Positions 35,518 through 45,894 of a DNA stretch of 64,000 nt are shown here, piece by piece. The notes under the pieces are model-generated. The model was not told the DNA's origin. It did no database searches and worked only from the letters and a program-made list of their open reading frames with translations. The stretch is from Pseudopithomyces maydicus (taxonomy: Eukaryota > Ascomycota > Dothideomycetes > Pleosporales > Didymosphaeriaceae), in the NCBI GenBank assembly GCA_026873275.1, contig JANTUC010000014.1, forward strand, positions 806,001 through 870,000, given 5' to 3'. Position 1 is the stretch's first letter, and every line of letters starts with the position of its first letter. The position numbers were made by a program, and so were the translations under genes.

Positions 35518-36117
35518 GGCATGTGGTCGATTTGGGTTGGTCTTGGGGGTGTGGGAATACTGAGTTTTGGAGGGATCTTGAGGGTTTACATTTATCGAGA
35601 TAGCAATCTTCTGCTACTCTGGAGTATATTTGTGTTACGTTCTACGACATTGCGGCTATTTGCGTGTTACACTGGACTATGCATGAAAACAGCTCGTGCC
35701 CAATTCTGTGGGAATTCTAACGCAGGAATCGCTGAGATCACGTTGATAGTTGACTAAAGACCGAATGTTTCACATGGATAGCGCTTTGTTTGTCAATTCG
35801 AAATTTATAATTCCAAGGTTTCGGTATTCTCACATGATCTAGCAATTCACCAGGGCACTGACCAACTCAATTGATCCCTTGAGCCACAGGAACTTCAAAA
35901 CCGCTATCTGACTGTTGAAATAGCTTCAGATAGCTTATATGCACCCTGAGCTACCCTATTGGGCCATTCCAGGCACGAAAACGTGTTTGTCCTCATCATT
36001 CACTCCAGGGTTCCAGGGCTGCTGCCTGAAATTTTGGCTTCCCTAAGCTCCCGCGCGCGCTTCACGTGATATTCTCGCTTACGCTAGCGCCGTGGCTCTC
36101 GGCGCCTCCCCAACGTC
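35518..36117. other. intergenic region upstream of hairpin unit
   Basis: 600 bp without a gene. The last 60 bp carry a CACGTG palindrome (36063-36068) and a GC-rich stretch just ahead of the TATA box. Confidence 0.45.
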
Positions 36118-36125
36118 TATATAAG
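36118..36125 (+). promoter_or_regulatory. TATA box of the hairpin-bearing unit
   Basis: TATATAAG is followed by a C/T-rich tract (36126-36175), the usual fungal arrangement of TATA box and initiator. CACGTG lies 50 bp upstream. No credible protein gene starts just downstream. Confidence 0.55.
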
Positions 36126-36288
36126 TCGTCTCTCACCTGTCCCCCTCCACCTTTTCTTCCTCACTCACTCCCTCACAAATCGCCTCTGGCAGGGCACAAA
36201 TGAAAAAAATCCAGGGCAAGTACCACCACTTCTATGCTCTGATTCCAGTTCCAGCTAACATCATTGCAGTTGTCAACAAACAACATCA

Positions 36289-36346
36289 CCACAACGGTGT
36301 CGCGCTGTTGGCACGCCTCACAGCCAACAGCGCGACACCGTTGTGG
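36289..36346. repeat. inverted repeat H0, perfect 23-bp arms
   Basis: A perfect palindrome with arms 36289-36311 and 36324-36346 and a 12-nt loop. It is GC-rich and would form a very stable hairpin in RNA. It lies in predicted exon A and is unrelated in sequence to the next two hairpins. Confidence 0.95.
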
Positions 36347-36751
36347 GCGTGGCAGTGCGGTTGCTCAGACACTACTCGAATCAACGGCAGTGGCTCTGTC
36401 ACCTACCCAGCGGGTTCCTCAAATCCCCGTTAGTCATTCGCATGGCATACTCAGGCACTTCTCTGCCTGATGTGTTCTGTAAGCCGAGTGCGTCAAGGCC
36501 GGCTCAAGCTGAACATGGGTCCTGTGCCAGCAGGTCGCCATGGGAGGTGCCATTCCGGCTGGTGGGTTTGCATCCATGAGGGCATTGCGACGGGGTGGAG
36601 CACCGACGTAAGTCCACGAAGGCCAACAGAGGAGTGCTATAAGCACTCAACAGGTAAGCTTCCTTCCCTTCATCTGGTGAATTTCTAACAGGTTGTTCAG
36701 GCTACCCCCCCCCAAAAAAAAAAACCAACAACCAACAACAACAACACAACA

Positions 36752-36809
36752 GGCGCGTGGTGGTGAGCATTCCTTCCTCACCACAACAGGATGCTCACCA
36801 CCACGCGCC
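36752..36809. repeat. inverted repeat H1, perfect 19-bp arms
   Basis: Arms 36752-36770 and 36791-36809 with a 20-nt loop starting TCCTT. The inner 14 bp of the arm (GTGGTGGTGAGCAT) are shared with H2. The outer five pairs differ from H2 but still pair perfectly. Confidence 0.95.
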
Positions 36810-36909
36810 ACCCACAGGCCACAAGGCCTCTCAAGGTAAGTCTCACTCTTCACTCTTTCATTCTCTTCTATACTAACATCTTCACAAGCCTTCAATCTCT
36901 CCAACCACA

Positions 36910-36973
36910 TTCGGCATGTGGTGGTGAGCATTCCTTACTCACCTCACTAGGATGCTCACCACCACGTGCCGAA
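36910..36973. repeat. inverted repeat H2, 22-bp arms with one G-T wobble
   Basis: Arms 36910-36931 and 36952-36973 with a 20-nt loop again starting TCCTT and ending AGG. The core is identical to H1; the eight outer pairs are a different sequence, paired apart from one G-U-compatible position. Confidence 0.95.
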
Positions 36974-37145
36974 TACAGGCCAGGCCACACACAGGCCACA
37001 CACAGGCCAGGCCATACACAGGCCACACACAGGCCAGGCCATACACAGGCCGCACACAGGCCAGGCCACACACAGGCCGCACACAGGCCAGGCCATACAC
37101 AGGCCGCACACAGGCCAGGCCATACACAGGCCACAAGGCCACACA
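36974..37145. repeat. 27-bp tandem repeat, about 6 copies
   Basis: Units of the type CAGGCCAGGCCAYACACAGG with a CC(R)CACA joint repeat six times with few differences. As 27 is a multiple of three and the unit lacks stops, several frames stay open on both strands; this is not evidence for coding. It ends in CACAGGCCACAAGGCC (37125-37140), a 16-mer also present after H1 (36813-36828). Confidence 0.9.
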
Positions 37146-37334
37146 CATCTCTGTAGATAGTCTTCAATCAAACAACCTATTTTATCACTTATCTCTTCTG
37201 CCTTTGCCTGTGTTGTTCGTGACTGCCTTGCCTTGTGCCTTGTCCCTCCCCCATTCTACCCGGCAACCACCCGTATCTACAGTGACGCAGCCCCAACCAG
37301 GCAGGCACGCTCCGCACGCCCAACTTCGAACCGC

Positions 37335-38028
37335 CTAACCACAACACGCCACACAGGCCTGCATAAAAGTCACAACCGCAATAGTAACTGCTCCAGCAGC
37401 GACCCCCAATTTCGCATCGCGAGCGAGAATCCCAACTGCGCACCCAATGATCCCAGCTGCGAAGATGGCGACGCCGATTCCGATGGCAACGAGCCAGCGA
37501 CTTGTATTGGCCTTTATCAAAAGAGCGTGGGTGTGGCCATCGTGATGGTCCCCGCCAGCCAAAGGGTCGAAGTGACGGTGTTCGAGGACCAGGGTTCGCC
37601 CTGTGCCTTCTACGAGACTGGGATTGTGAAACGCTTTCGTGATGTCTGGGAGGGAGGAAATGGACTTGAGGATTACGGCGCGGGGGTAGTCTTGGGCTTC
37701 TAGGTCGGAGTTGTTGGTGAGCTGGAGGATGGTTAGGAGGGGGTTGTTTGGTATCTGGCATCTGGCGGGGAAAGATGTGGCTTACCGGTGAGATGATGGC
37801 GTCTTCAAGAATGGGACGTGAGTGGTACCATGGGATTCTCGGATTGATGTCCTTGTAGGCCTTGTGGATGGCGTGCATGACGGTGTTGCTGGTCATTCGG
37901 TTGTGGAGCTCGATGGTGTGGACGGTTGGGGTGTTATTTTTCATGGTGACGAGGAGCCATTCGAAGTGTTGTAGATAGGGGTTGGCAGCTGGAGAATTTG
38001 TGGATGGGGATGAAACAGGAGATGTCAT
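37335..38028 (-). CDS. small hypothetical membrane protein
   Basis: Exon 1 is 38028-37786 and exon 2 is 37721-37335, joined by a 64-bp intron (GTAAGC, CTAAC branch, CAG), giving 209 residues. A longer unspliced frame exists over the same start but becomes Arg/His-rich nonsense after 37785, so splicing is preferred. The N-terminal 140 residues look soluble (YLQHFEWLLVTMKNNTPTV, VMHAIHKAYKDINPRIPWYH, ILKSISSLPDITKAF). The C-terminal third has two hydrophobic helices (WLVAIGIGVAIFAAGIIGC and GVAAGAVTIAVVTFMQAC) with a short loop, so a tail-anchored hairpin is likely. I do not recognise the family. Its 3' end faces the hairpin unit. Confidence 0.65.
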
Positions 38029-38830
38029 GATGCAAGGCTAGAATCGCGGAAGTATTGTTATGAACACGACGAGCTTGACTTATAGATGGTAAGAAGGATG
38101 AGGTTCGTAGGATATGGAATCATGGCTCTGGTATGAAATTTATATTGATCACACATCGCTGCGAAGTGTCCTGGTGTTGAGTTGATGGTGTCGCGAAGGT
38201 AGAGGATAGTATGTTCAAGGGAGCGAGATAGCGCGCGATGGTAGAGCAATTGGTGCGCGATGGTGTACTTAGACGTGATCGAACGGCACGATTCACAGAG
38301 AAGGAGTACAAGCATACGTTTTCCTCGAGGTGCGGAATTTCGCGCATATCAATAAATACACGCCCATGGATGACGGTGTTCTAGGGCTTGGCCGCTGTTG
38401 GCGCCCAAGTCCCCCGTTATTGGAGGATTCCTGCCAATCGCCTTCAGCTGCGCCTACAGCCTGTCGCGAAATTTCGCGCCTGTAGCTTTTCGCGCCATGC
38501 GTTTACCATTCTAAATATAATGCAAATCTTGATGTTCCCCACATTCTCCTTTTCCTTCTTTCCGTCGTGCATCCTTCATCGTCTGTCAGTCCTCATCCCA
38601 TTTAAATCACAAACCTCCAATTTGACACGCTAATGCCTGGGCGATCTCAAAGGTTTGTATCCTTATATCACATGTAACGAGTCCTAAAGATGTTAGTGAT
38701 TGCTGTTTAACTGATTAAAGTAATATAGTCAAGGCCGCTGCGTTGTTTTATAAATCTGAGAGATATCGCAGCTTCCATTCGTCCAGCATCGACCATTCAT
38801 TTATTCAGATTACCGCTCACTTTCCTCACG
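38029..38830. other. divergent intergenic region
   Basis: 800 bp between the starts of the small membrane protein (-) and the zinc-finger protein (+). It contains AT-rich tracts and no convincing gene. Confidence 0.5.
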
Positions 38831-41491
38831 ATGTGGTCTCATCAATATGGAGATTTGCCAAAAATCCCAACTTTTGCTGGCGATATACCGCCGGAGAGTC
38901 TTCAGGCGGGACATTCATCTTACACTTACGAATCACCAACAAAACCTGCCGAGCTAATGAATAGATTCTTATTTGACGGCCAGGGACTTTCACCGGCACT
39001 TTTACCGAAAGTTTCAATTCTCGACAGCGATATGCCAAGTCTCACGTCATATAGCCTTGAATCTTCTGAGCCCGATAGCGAATTTTCTGAGCAATGGATT
39101 GATACATCGCAATTTTCTCCAATGCGCTCTTGTCCTTTGGATCCTGAAACACTCTCAAATACTGCATTGTCCGGAGCTCATGATCGACTTCACCAATTCC
39201 AAAGAGGACGGAGGGGTAAATTATATCCAAGACCTTTCGAATCTAGACGTATTCTCACCACATACCACCGCCATCTGAATGGGAAGCACCCCAAAGAAGA
39301 TGTCAAAGGGGCCCAAAAGGAAGTGCTTCCTCCGTCCTTGAATTCCGCAAGACTTGTTCCCAAAATATTGACCATTGAAGAGTCATACGCCCGTGGGATA
39401 TCTGCTTTGTTGAACTTATGCTTACCAACAACATTAACTGATCATGAGTTAATTCGCATCCCTATCGATATCTACAGCGAAGGAGGTACAACTCCCGTTT
39501 ATATTGACGTTTCACGCCGCACGAAATTATCAGGAGTCGAACTTCCAGCCCTTCGGACTAGCAATAACGAAACTCTTCTCAGAGAGGATTCAATTGACTC
39601 TGAATCCCTCCGAAAGCAGCGACAGATACAGACCATACTGTTGGCTTTCTTCCCTCGAGTTGAAAGTGAAGTCAAACTCGAGACTTCAACATACCTCGAT
39701 GGCAGCGATACTACTGCCAGCGGTTTGGAAATGAAAGAGTCTGGGACCTACGAAGAGAATCAGACAACCGAAACTCATTCTGTATCATCTGGGGAAGATT
39801 CAAACAATGAAGAATATCATAACTACCGTGTGGATAACGATGACAGTCCTCCAACAGAATTACCCTCATTTCTTTCCTATTTCCGCGGCGAAGAAGCCGG
39901 TACTTCCTCTCCATGTAGCGACTCACCGGATAGCAGAAGTGGATCTGAAAGTTCAACCAGTCAAAACACACCTGCAACGTCTGCAACTTCCTCGACTAGT
40001 GGAAACGTGATCCAAAGAGACAAATCTATAACACTAGGCAATGAGAAGAACTCTTCCAGTAACAGTAATAAGCCGACTTCCGAAGCAAAAATTAAGCAAA
40101 GACCAAAAGGTATCAAACAAAAGCCACTTTCTCTTTGCTGTTGGTACGCTGCCGCCGGCCAGCCTTGTCCGACCAAACATGGCTATCGATCTCCTCAAAC
40201 AAGATACCTTTGGTGGTAAGTGTATTGGAAATGGACTCTGTTCTTGTTGAAGTTGTATTGATTTTTCATCCAGTGATCACTCTTTGGGCGGTACAAACAG
40301 GTTGGGTCTCAATCATCGACTTCCTGACCCGTGCCAGAATTGTGGCCGCTTGTTCCTCACCAAGGACGAATTGGAAAACCACAAAGACGGAATCCTCTTG
40401 TTCAAGAAAGGAATTGAAGACATCGTCTCGTCTAGACAAGATCCATCAATATCAATCGAGAGTGTGCGACAATTGAGAGATCCATGCACCTTACTAAGCA
40501 AACAACAGATTCTTGAATGCAATTTGGATCTAGAAGCCAGCGGAATATCCGAAAGATGTGTACAGGGAGTTGAACACATCAGGCGTGATGTTGACAGGCA
40601 GCTCAAGAACGGCAATGCCGTTTCCGGTCTCCATGACGCAACTACGATGGAAATGCTAAAGCAACGCGTGGAAGCAAATATCCGATTATACATAAACGGA
40701 TCAACTACGACAGAAAATACGGCTAGGACTGAACTTTGGAAATGGTACTTGATTTTTAAAAGGCTGCTGCCATCAGACGAGATCCCCTTGACTCCATGCA
40801 AGTCTCATTTCCCACCAACAATTTACCATTTCCGCTTCTGATATCCGATCCAGTCATATCTAAGTACCCCATAACCGGCGGTGAACACGCTCTTTGTATA
40901 TTCAACTGCAACATAGAGCAGTACTGTGAGGAGGATCCCCTGACCGAAAGTCAGCGTGGAGCCGTAAACGCCGCATACCTCGCCACGCTAGAGATGCTAG
41001 GCATGGACGAAGCGAGTCGCAAATCCTCGTCTCGTAACTGGAATGAAAATGCGAGGAAGAGACAAAGAGTTGAAGAATCATCACCGATAGAAGATCCGTG
41101 TCGCTCCACGCTCGCGCCGCTTACACCCGCACTTCCTTCAGCAACGGCTGCAAGTATAGCCACGATACCATCAGTCGAAAATGTGACTTCTCGCGTACCT
41201 GGGCCTATTGATGGTGATAAAGAGATGACGCAAAGGGGAGGAATGCACCAGATTGGTTTATCAGATTTTCCTGGCCAAGACAGCAATGTCGCCATTCACG
41301 ACGAAGAAACATCCCAAGAAGCAGGATTCCAACCGCTTGGCTTTCCGGGCATTCTTGACCAAGGGAACTACACGGCTCTTAATGATGACGAACAAACATC
41401 ACAAGGAGCAGGGTTTGATCACGACGATGATGACGATTTTTCCAATCTTTTCGGCCAACACGGCACTTCCAGTTCGGGGTTTTCGTTCTAG
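38831..41491 (+). CDS. putative C2H2-type zinc-finger protein
   Basis: Three exons (38831-40215, 40274-40797, 40854-41491) give 848 residues. The first 430 residues are mostly acidic and Ser-rich (SSEPDSEFSEQW, SGEDSNNEEYHNY). A Cys/His region spans the first intron: LCCWYAAAGQPCPTKHGYRS, then CDHSLGG..., then CQNCGRLFLTKDELENH, a clear C2H2 finger. After it comes a helical block (DPCTLLSKQQILECNLDL; ARTELWKWYLIFKRLLP). The C-terminus has a basic patch (ENARKRQRVEES), possibly a nuclear signal, and a DHDDDDDFSNLFG acidic end. This resembles uncharacterised fungal nuclear proteins; role unknown. Joining exons 2 and 3 needs a shift of 2 mod 3. The only good solution is a GC-AG intron at 40798-40853 (donor GCAAGT). 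Confidence 0.7.
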
Positions 41492-41738
41492 CCATGGTAG
41501 GAGAAGTCTGTCTCAATCAGAATGATCAAGCATCATCAGTTCTCCGACTTTCACTACGTTTCCCACGCATGACCTTCTTCTAGATAGCGTAGCTGAGTTC
41601 GTACATGGGCACATCCTTACACCACAATGGATCGAGCGTTGGTGATTTCTTCAAAACACACACGCGATACTTGGACAATATCGGCGAATACCGGTAACAT
41701 TACAGCTTTCTCCACACATTACTAACAACACTATAACT

Positions 41739-44283
41739 CTACCTCCACGCCCTCCTCGACGGACTCTCCATCTCCTCTTCACTCTCCCCATCCATATCCA
41801 TATCCACATCGCCCAAATCGACGCCCGTGACGCCTTCTTCGAACTCTTCCTCTTCCTCATCACCCTCCTCTTCAAACTCTTCCTCATCCCTCCGCACACT
41901 TCTCCCCTGCATCCCCTGCGTCCCCATCCCCACCGCGGGCGTCCCAAAAACCGGACTCGTCGCAATCCGCGGCCTACTCCTAAACACCCTATCATAATCC
42001 ACATCATCACTAAACAAATCCTCCTTGGGCGTCTTCTGCATCTCCACCTCTTCCGCCTCCCTTTGCACCTCCTCACCCTCGCCCTCGCCCTCGCCCTCGC
42101 CCTCGCCCTCGTCCACAGTCAGAAACTGCGATTTCCTACCCCCGCGCCCGCGGCGGCGTATCGAACTGATTCACCGGGAACCCCTGCTCCGCACTCGCCT
42201 TCCTCTTCTCCTTCTGCCCCGGCGCAAGCGACTTCCTCGATTTCGCTTTCGCTTTCGACCCCAACGACATGCCTGCCATGCTAGCCCTCGTGCGTTCCAT
42301 AAGCGCAGCGTGGCGATCCAGCGGCGTCGGGGGCTCAGGTAGAGACGGCGACTCGGAGATGGGCGGGAAGCTTGTCGTGCGCACCATGGACATGCGGGTT
42401 CGTTCGAGGAGGGAGAGGCGCGGTTGCTTTTTCACGGGGAGGGCGTCGCGTCGCCGATTGTGGAGACGATTTGCGCGGCGAGGGATTCCTCCATGGTGAG
42501 GGTGGGGGGTTCGAGGATGGGGGGCTCGGAGGGGAAGGCGGAAGTTGGTTGGGGAGGGGATGAGGGTAGGGAGGGGGTTGAGGGTAGGAGATGCTGGGGC
42601 TGAAGGGGCGTCGGGGAGGTCTTCGGTGGGGGAGAAGTGAGGGAGATGTTGTTCGGTGGGTGAGGTCGCGGGGGATTCTGATGGTGCGTCGTCCATGGGT
42701 TCGTCGATGGCTGGCGAGGGGGAGGCTGCCGTGTAGAGAGCGGACGTCCGTCCTACCAGGGTTGCTTCTGAATCGAGTGGCGTGGCGGCGGAGGGTCGTG
42801 GGAGAAGAGCAGGCCGGTTGGAAAGAATATTGTCGGGTTTGATCCGCGAGGGAATGGACGGCTTTGATATTTTAGGCAGGTTAGACGTAGCGCTGGGTAC
42901 CAAGTCTGATTGCGAGCGCGATGCGTGATGTTTGACAGGGGCGTAGGAAGTACGACGGCCAGGGACCAAGGGTGCAGTAGAAGATTGGTTGTATCGTGCT
43001 GTAGCAGCCTGAGCTAACTCGTCATCCATGTCGAGCAGGATCTCTCGGTAGGTTGGACGCAGTTTCTGTGGCTGCACAGGTTCCGCCGTGGAAGTCTTGG
43101 GCTGTAGCTGGAGCTGCAGGTGCTCATCAAACTTGAACTCCTTCGCCGTAACAGCGGGCTTCTTCGGCGTCTTTTCCGTTGCCGCCTCCCCCTGCATCCT
43201 CTTGTGAAACTCTTTCCATTTGTCCAGCCTTGCTTTCTGTTCGTCGACCCTCAGTTGCAGATTTTCCAGCAATCCAGCCTCCGGAACGGCATCCTCGAGC
43301 TTGCGGCCCTGGTCGATAACTCGCCACACTCTCTTGAACGAGCCGTTCAGGAAGCCAGCATCAGCTTGAGCGTCGTCGCCATGCAAGATGATGTCCACCC
43401 ATCGTTGGTCGCCAATCCAGTTGTCCTTGAGCTGTCTCTTGATGGCATCAGCCTCTCTCTGGGGAACGGCGGGCTTGGTGGCTCGTGGAGTCTCGACGGC
43501 CTTTCTGATTCGCTTGTTGATCTCTTCCGCTTTCGCATCCAACAGATTGGCGAACTCGATATATCTGGCTCGTTTTTCTTCTTTTTTCCGCAGCAGGTTT
43601 ACGAGTGCTGCTCTGTGGGCGATGGCCAGGGGCAGTAGAGAAGCCTGCTCCCGATGCGAAAGGGAGGTGGAGGTGGCGAGGGTCCGGGCAACGGCGGCGT
43701 TGGCTTGGTGTTCAGGCTGCGAAGCCAGGACTCTCTTCAGGACGATGGCAGAGAAGGAGGCCAGGATCTCGTAGAACTTTTCGCCCTTGCACTCATCCAG
43801 CATGGTCTTTCGAAGCACCGTCTCCCGGCCCAGGACGCCATCCTTCTTCAGTGTGTCCAGGGAGCGGTGTAGGGCGATGCGCAGGTTCCGCGATTGCAGC
43901 GGTTCGAGAGGCGGAAAGAAAGGCTGGAGTTTCTGCAGAGGGTGCTGTTAGTATCTTCCTGTATCCATCGGTTGTTCTGGCAAGCGCACCTGACCGGTCT
44001 CCTGAGGATCCCATATCTCGAACAGGCGGAAGAGGGCCCACTCAACAGCTCCGATGCGCTGCTTCTGGTCGGCATTTTTGGCGGAAAAGGTCTGAACGGT
44101 GATTTGCGGCCAGTCGGTCCTCCGGTCCAGGTCCAGCAGGCGCAGATTGGTCACGAAGAGCTTGACGTCGGACGTGTGCAGCAGCTTGGCAGTGTTTGTT
44201 TTGAGCGACAAGCTGCGGGCGACGCCGCCGGTGGCATGCGCGGCAGCGGTTGCGGTTTGCGAGGTGGTAGTGGTGCGCGACAT
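41739..44283 (-). CDS. HAUS augmin-like complex subunit 6 (with apparent frameshifts)
   Basis: Augmin recruits gamma-tubulin onto spindle microtubules; HAUS6 links it to the gamma-tubulin complex. Exon 1 is 44283-43990 (MSRTTTTSQTATAAA) and exon 2 starts at 43932 after a 57-bp intron. The HAUS6 N-terminal domain spans about the first 300 residues (LFVTNLRLLDLDRRTDWP, WALFRLFEIWDPQETGQ, DNWIGDQRWVDIILHGDD). The remainder is Pro/Ser-rich. The frame shifts three times: somewhere in 42520-42600, at 42436-42439 and at 42139-42143. Between the first two, the alternative frame reads the better-looking LEPPTLTMEESLAAQIV and STIGDATPSP; after the third it continues RKSQFLTVDEGEGE and KTPKEDLFSDDVDYDRVF to the stop at 41739. 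All lie in G-runs of the + strand, so sequencing error is likely. Confidence 0.75.
42074..42112. repeat. hexanucleotide repeat (GAGGGC) in HAUS6-like gene
   Basis: About six tandem copies, encoding an acidic Glu-Gly run on the - strand near the C-terminus of the HAUS6-like protein. Confidence 0.85.
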
Positions 44284-44701
44284 TGTGCGGGTATATAACA
44301 GGCCATAAGGGCCGCTCAGTTCGTTAATCGTGTAGCAGAGTCGCACGCCTGGGCTGCATTTGCATCAGACAGACCGACAGTCCAGAGAGACCCTGCGTCT
44401 CAGCGTACGTCCAGTACGTAAACAACACCTGCCGAGGCGCCTTTCCGGTCCGAGCCTAGACGCAAATCTTTCCTCCGCCCGCCTGCAGCCAGCTCCACGT
44501 CGGGCGCCGTCAGAAATCCCTGGAGCGAGCGAGTCTAGTGCGCCGCAAGTACGATAAATGCGAAAGTGCTCTGCCTTGCAAGCGCCGCTCCGAAACGTCC
44601 TCTCCACGCGCCTCTGCTCCTCCGTGCGCCCCCCACGCGTCGCTCAACTTCTCCCTCCACCTTTCCCTCCTCTACCTCTACCTACACTCCTCGCCAAAAC
44701 C
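44284..44701. other. divergent region HAUS6-like / HD gene
   Basis: About 270-420 bp between divergent start codons, depending on which HD start is used. No TATA box recognised. Confidence 0.45.
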
Positions 44702-45587
44702 ATGACGACGTCATCGCTCCCCGACACAGCGCCCAGCCAAACCCCACCATCCAACGGGTCCGCCGCCCCCCACGCCGACAACACGCGCTGGTCCGTCGCG
44801 AAGGGTATGTGAGCCATGGGGGCCCCGTCCGTACGCGACACCTTCATTCTGTCACAAGTATCCCCTCTAGCGTGTACTTCTTGCTAACGCCCCCGCAGTC
44901 CTCGAGCAAGAGCAGCTCTCCTTCGCCGAATCGACCGCCTCCCCCGTCCCCTTCTTCCACCTGCTGCGCCTGCTGAAGAACACAAAGCGCGCCGGGTGGT
45001 GCCGCTTCGGTATCGAGAACCCGGAGTCTGTCTCCGACCACATGTACCGCATGGCTATCATCACCATGATGATGCCTGACTCGCTGACGGACCGCCTCGA
45101 TATGAAGAAGTGCGCGCGCATGGCGCTGGTGCACGACATGGCCGAGGCGTTGGTGGGTGATATCACACCTGTGGATGGTGTGCCCAAGAGCGAGAAGAAT
45201 AGGCGGGAGACGGAGGCCATTGACTACATCTGCCACAATCTGCTGGGGAAGTTCAACGGTGGGGTTAATGGAAAGGATGTGCGTAAGCTGTGGCAGGAGT
45301 ATGAAGATAGCGAGACGCCCGAGAGCTTGTTCGTGCACGATGTGGATAAGGTGGAACTCATTTCGCAGATGGTGGAGTATGAGCGCGAGTACAAGGGGGA
45401 GAAGGATCTGGGCGAGTTCACCCATGTGGCGGGCAAGATTTTGTCCAAGGAGGTGAAGGCTTGGTCGGAGCATCTTCTGTGGGAGCGGTCGGAAATGTGG
45501 AAGGGATTTGGCAAGGAGCCGAAGTGGGCGGACGATACAAAGCCTACGGCTAAGCCGGCGGATTATCCGAGCGTGAATGAGGATTGA
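44702..45587 (+). CDS. HD-domain 5'-deoxynucleotidase-like protein (HDDC2/YGK1 type)
   Basis: Exon 1 is 44702-44804 and exon 2 is 44899-45587, with a 94-bp intron (GTATGT to GCAG), giving 263 residues from MTTSSLPDTAPSQ. The metal-binding HD signature is complete: H in ESVSDHMYRMAI, HD in ALVHDMAEALVGDITP, and D in FVHDVDKVELISQM. The family removes phosphate from deoxyribonucleoside 5'-monophosphates in other organisms; the substrate here is inferred. An in-frame ATG at 44558 would add 48 residues that look like a mitochondrial presequence (MRKCSALQAPLRNVLSTRLC), so a second, organelle-targeted form is possible. It faces away from the HAUS6-like gene, and its 3' end borders the tandem array. 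Confidence 0.85.
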
Positions 45588-45894
45588 TCGTGGGAACAGT
45601 CCAGTCTAGAGAGGAGTTTTCGGTTGGAGTGTAGTGTGCGTGCGCGCGTGCATTAGATTGCGGGTGCATAGACAGACGTGGCTGAGTAGGCGTTCTGGTT
45701 GGCGTTCACAGAGGTTGGTAACGAAGGACGACCCTTGACACGCTTGATATCCGTCTCTTTAGCATCAATGTCTGATAGAATCCATCACTGATATTTCACG
45801 TCCCTTGTTCTTGCCCTGCATTAAAAGTTTGTTGATACTCGTCATCATCAATCCAACACCTGCCCTCCACCAACTACATAGAAAAGTCCAACGT
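45588..45894. other. 3' flank of HD gene
   Basis: Presumed 3' untranslated region and transition into the array. No gene seen. Confidence 0.4.

Larger units (their letters stand above)
36150..37170 (+). ncRNA. putative spliced, hairpin-rich noncoding transcript
   Basis: A TATA box and pyrimidine tract precede about 1 kb with canonical intron signals on the + strand. One intron runs about 36654-36700 (GTAAGC, TTTCTAAC, CAG). A second is 36836-36888 (GTAAGT, TACTAAC, CACAAG). A weaker one is possible at about 36220-36270. The predicted exons A, B and C each carry one long inverted repeat, annotated separately. Exon B also has a C9 run followed by an A11 run. Exon C ends in a 27-bp tandem repeat. 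The short frames (77 residues from 36200; about 125 if the first intron is spliced) have no protein-like character and do not continue through the exons. The ends are guessed. It could instead be a decayed or young coding gene, or a set of palindromic insertions. Confidence 0.45.

Noticed and set aside
36200..36579. Small protein gene starting at 36200
   Set aside because: The 77-residue and the spliced about 125-residue products are both low in protein character and stop within predicted exon A; the hairpins and homopolymers downstream do not fit coding.
37189..38028. 279-residue unspliced minus-strand frame
   Set aside because: After 37785 it becomes Arg/His/Pro-rich without protein character. 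A canonical intron leads instead to a frame with two clear membrane helices.
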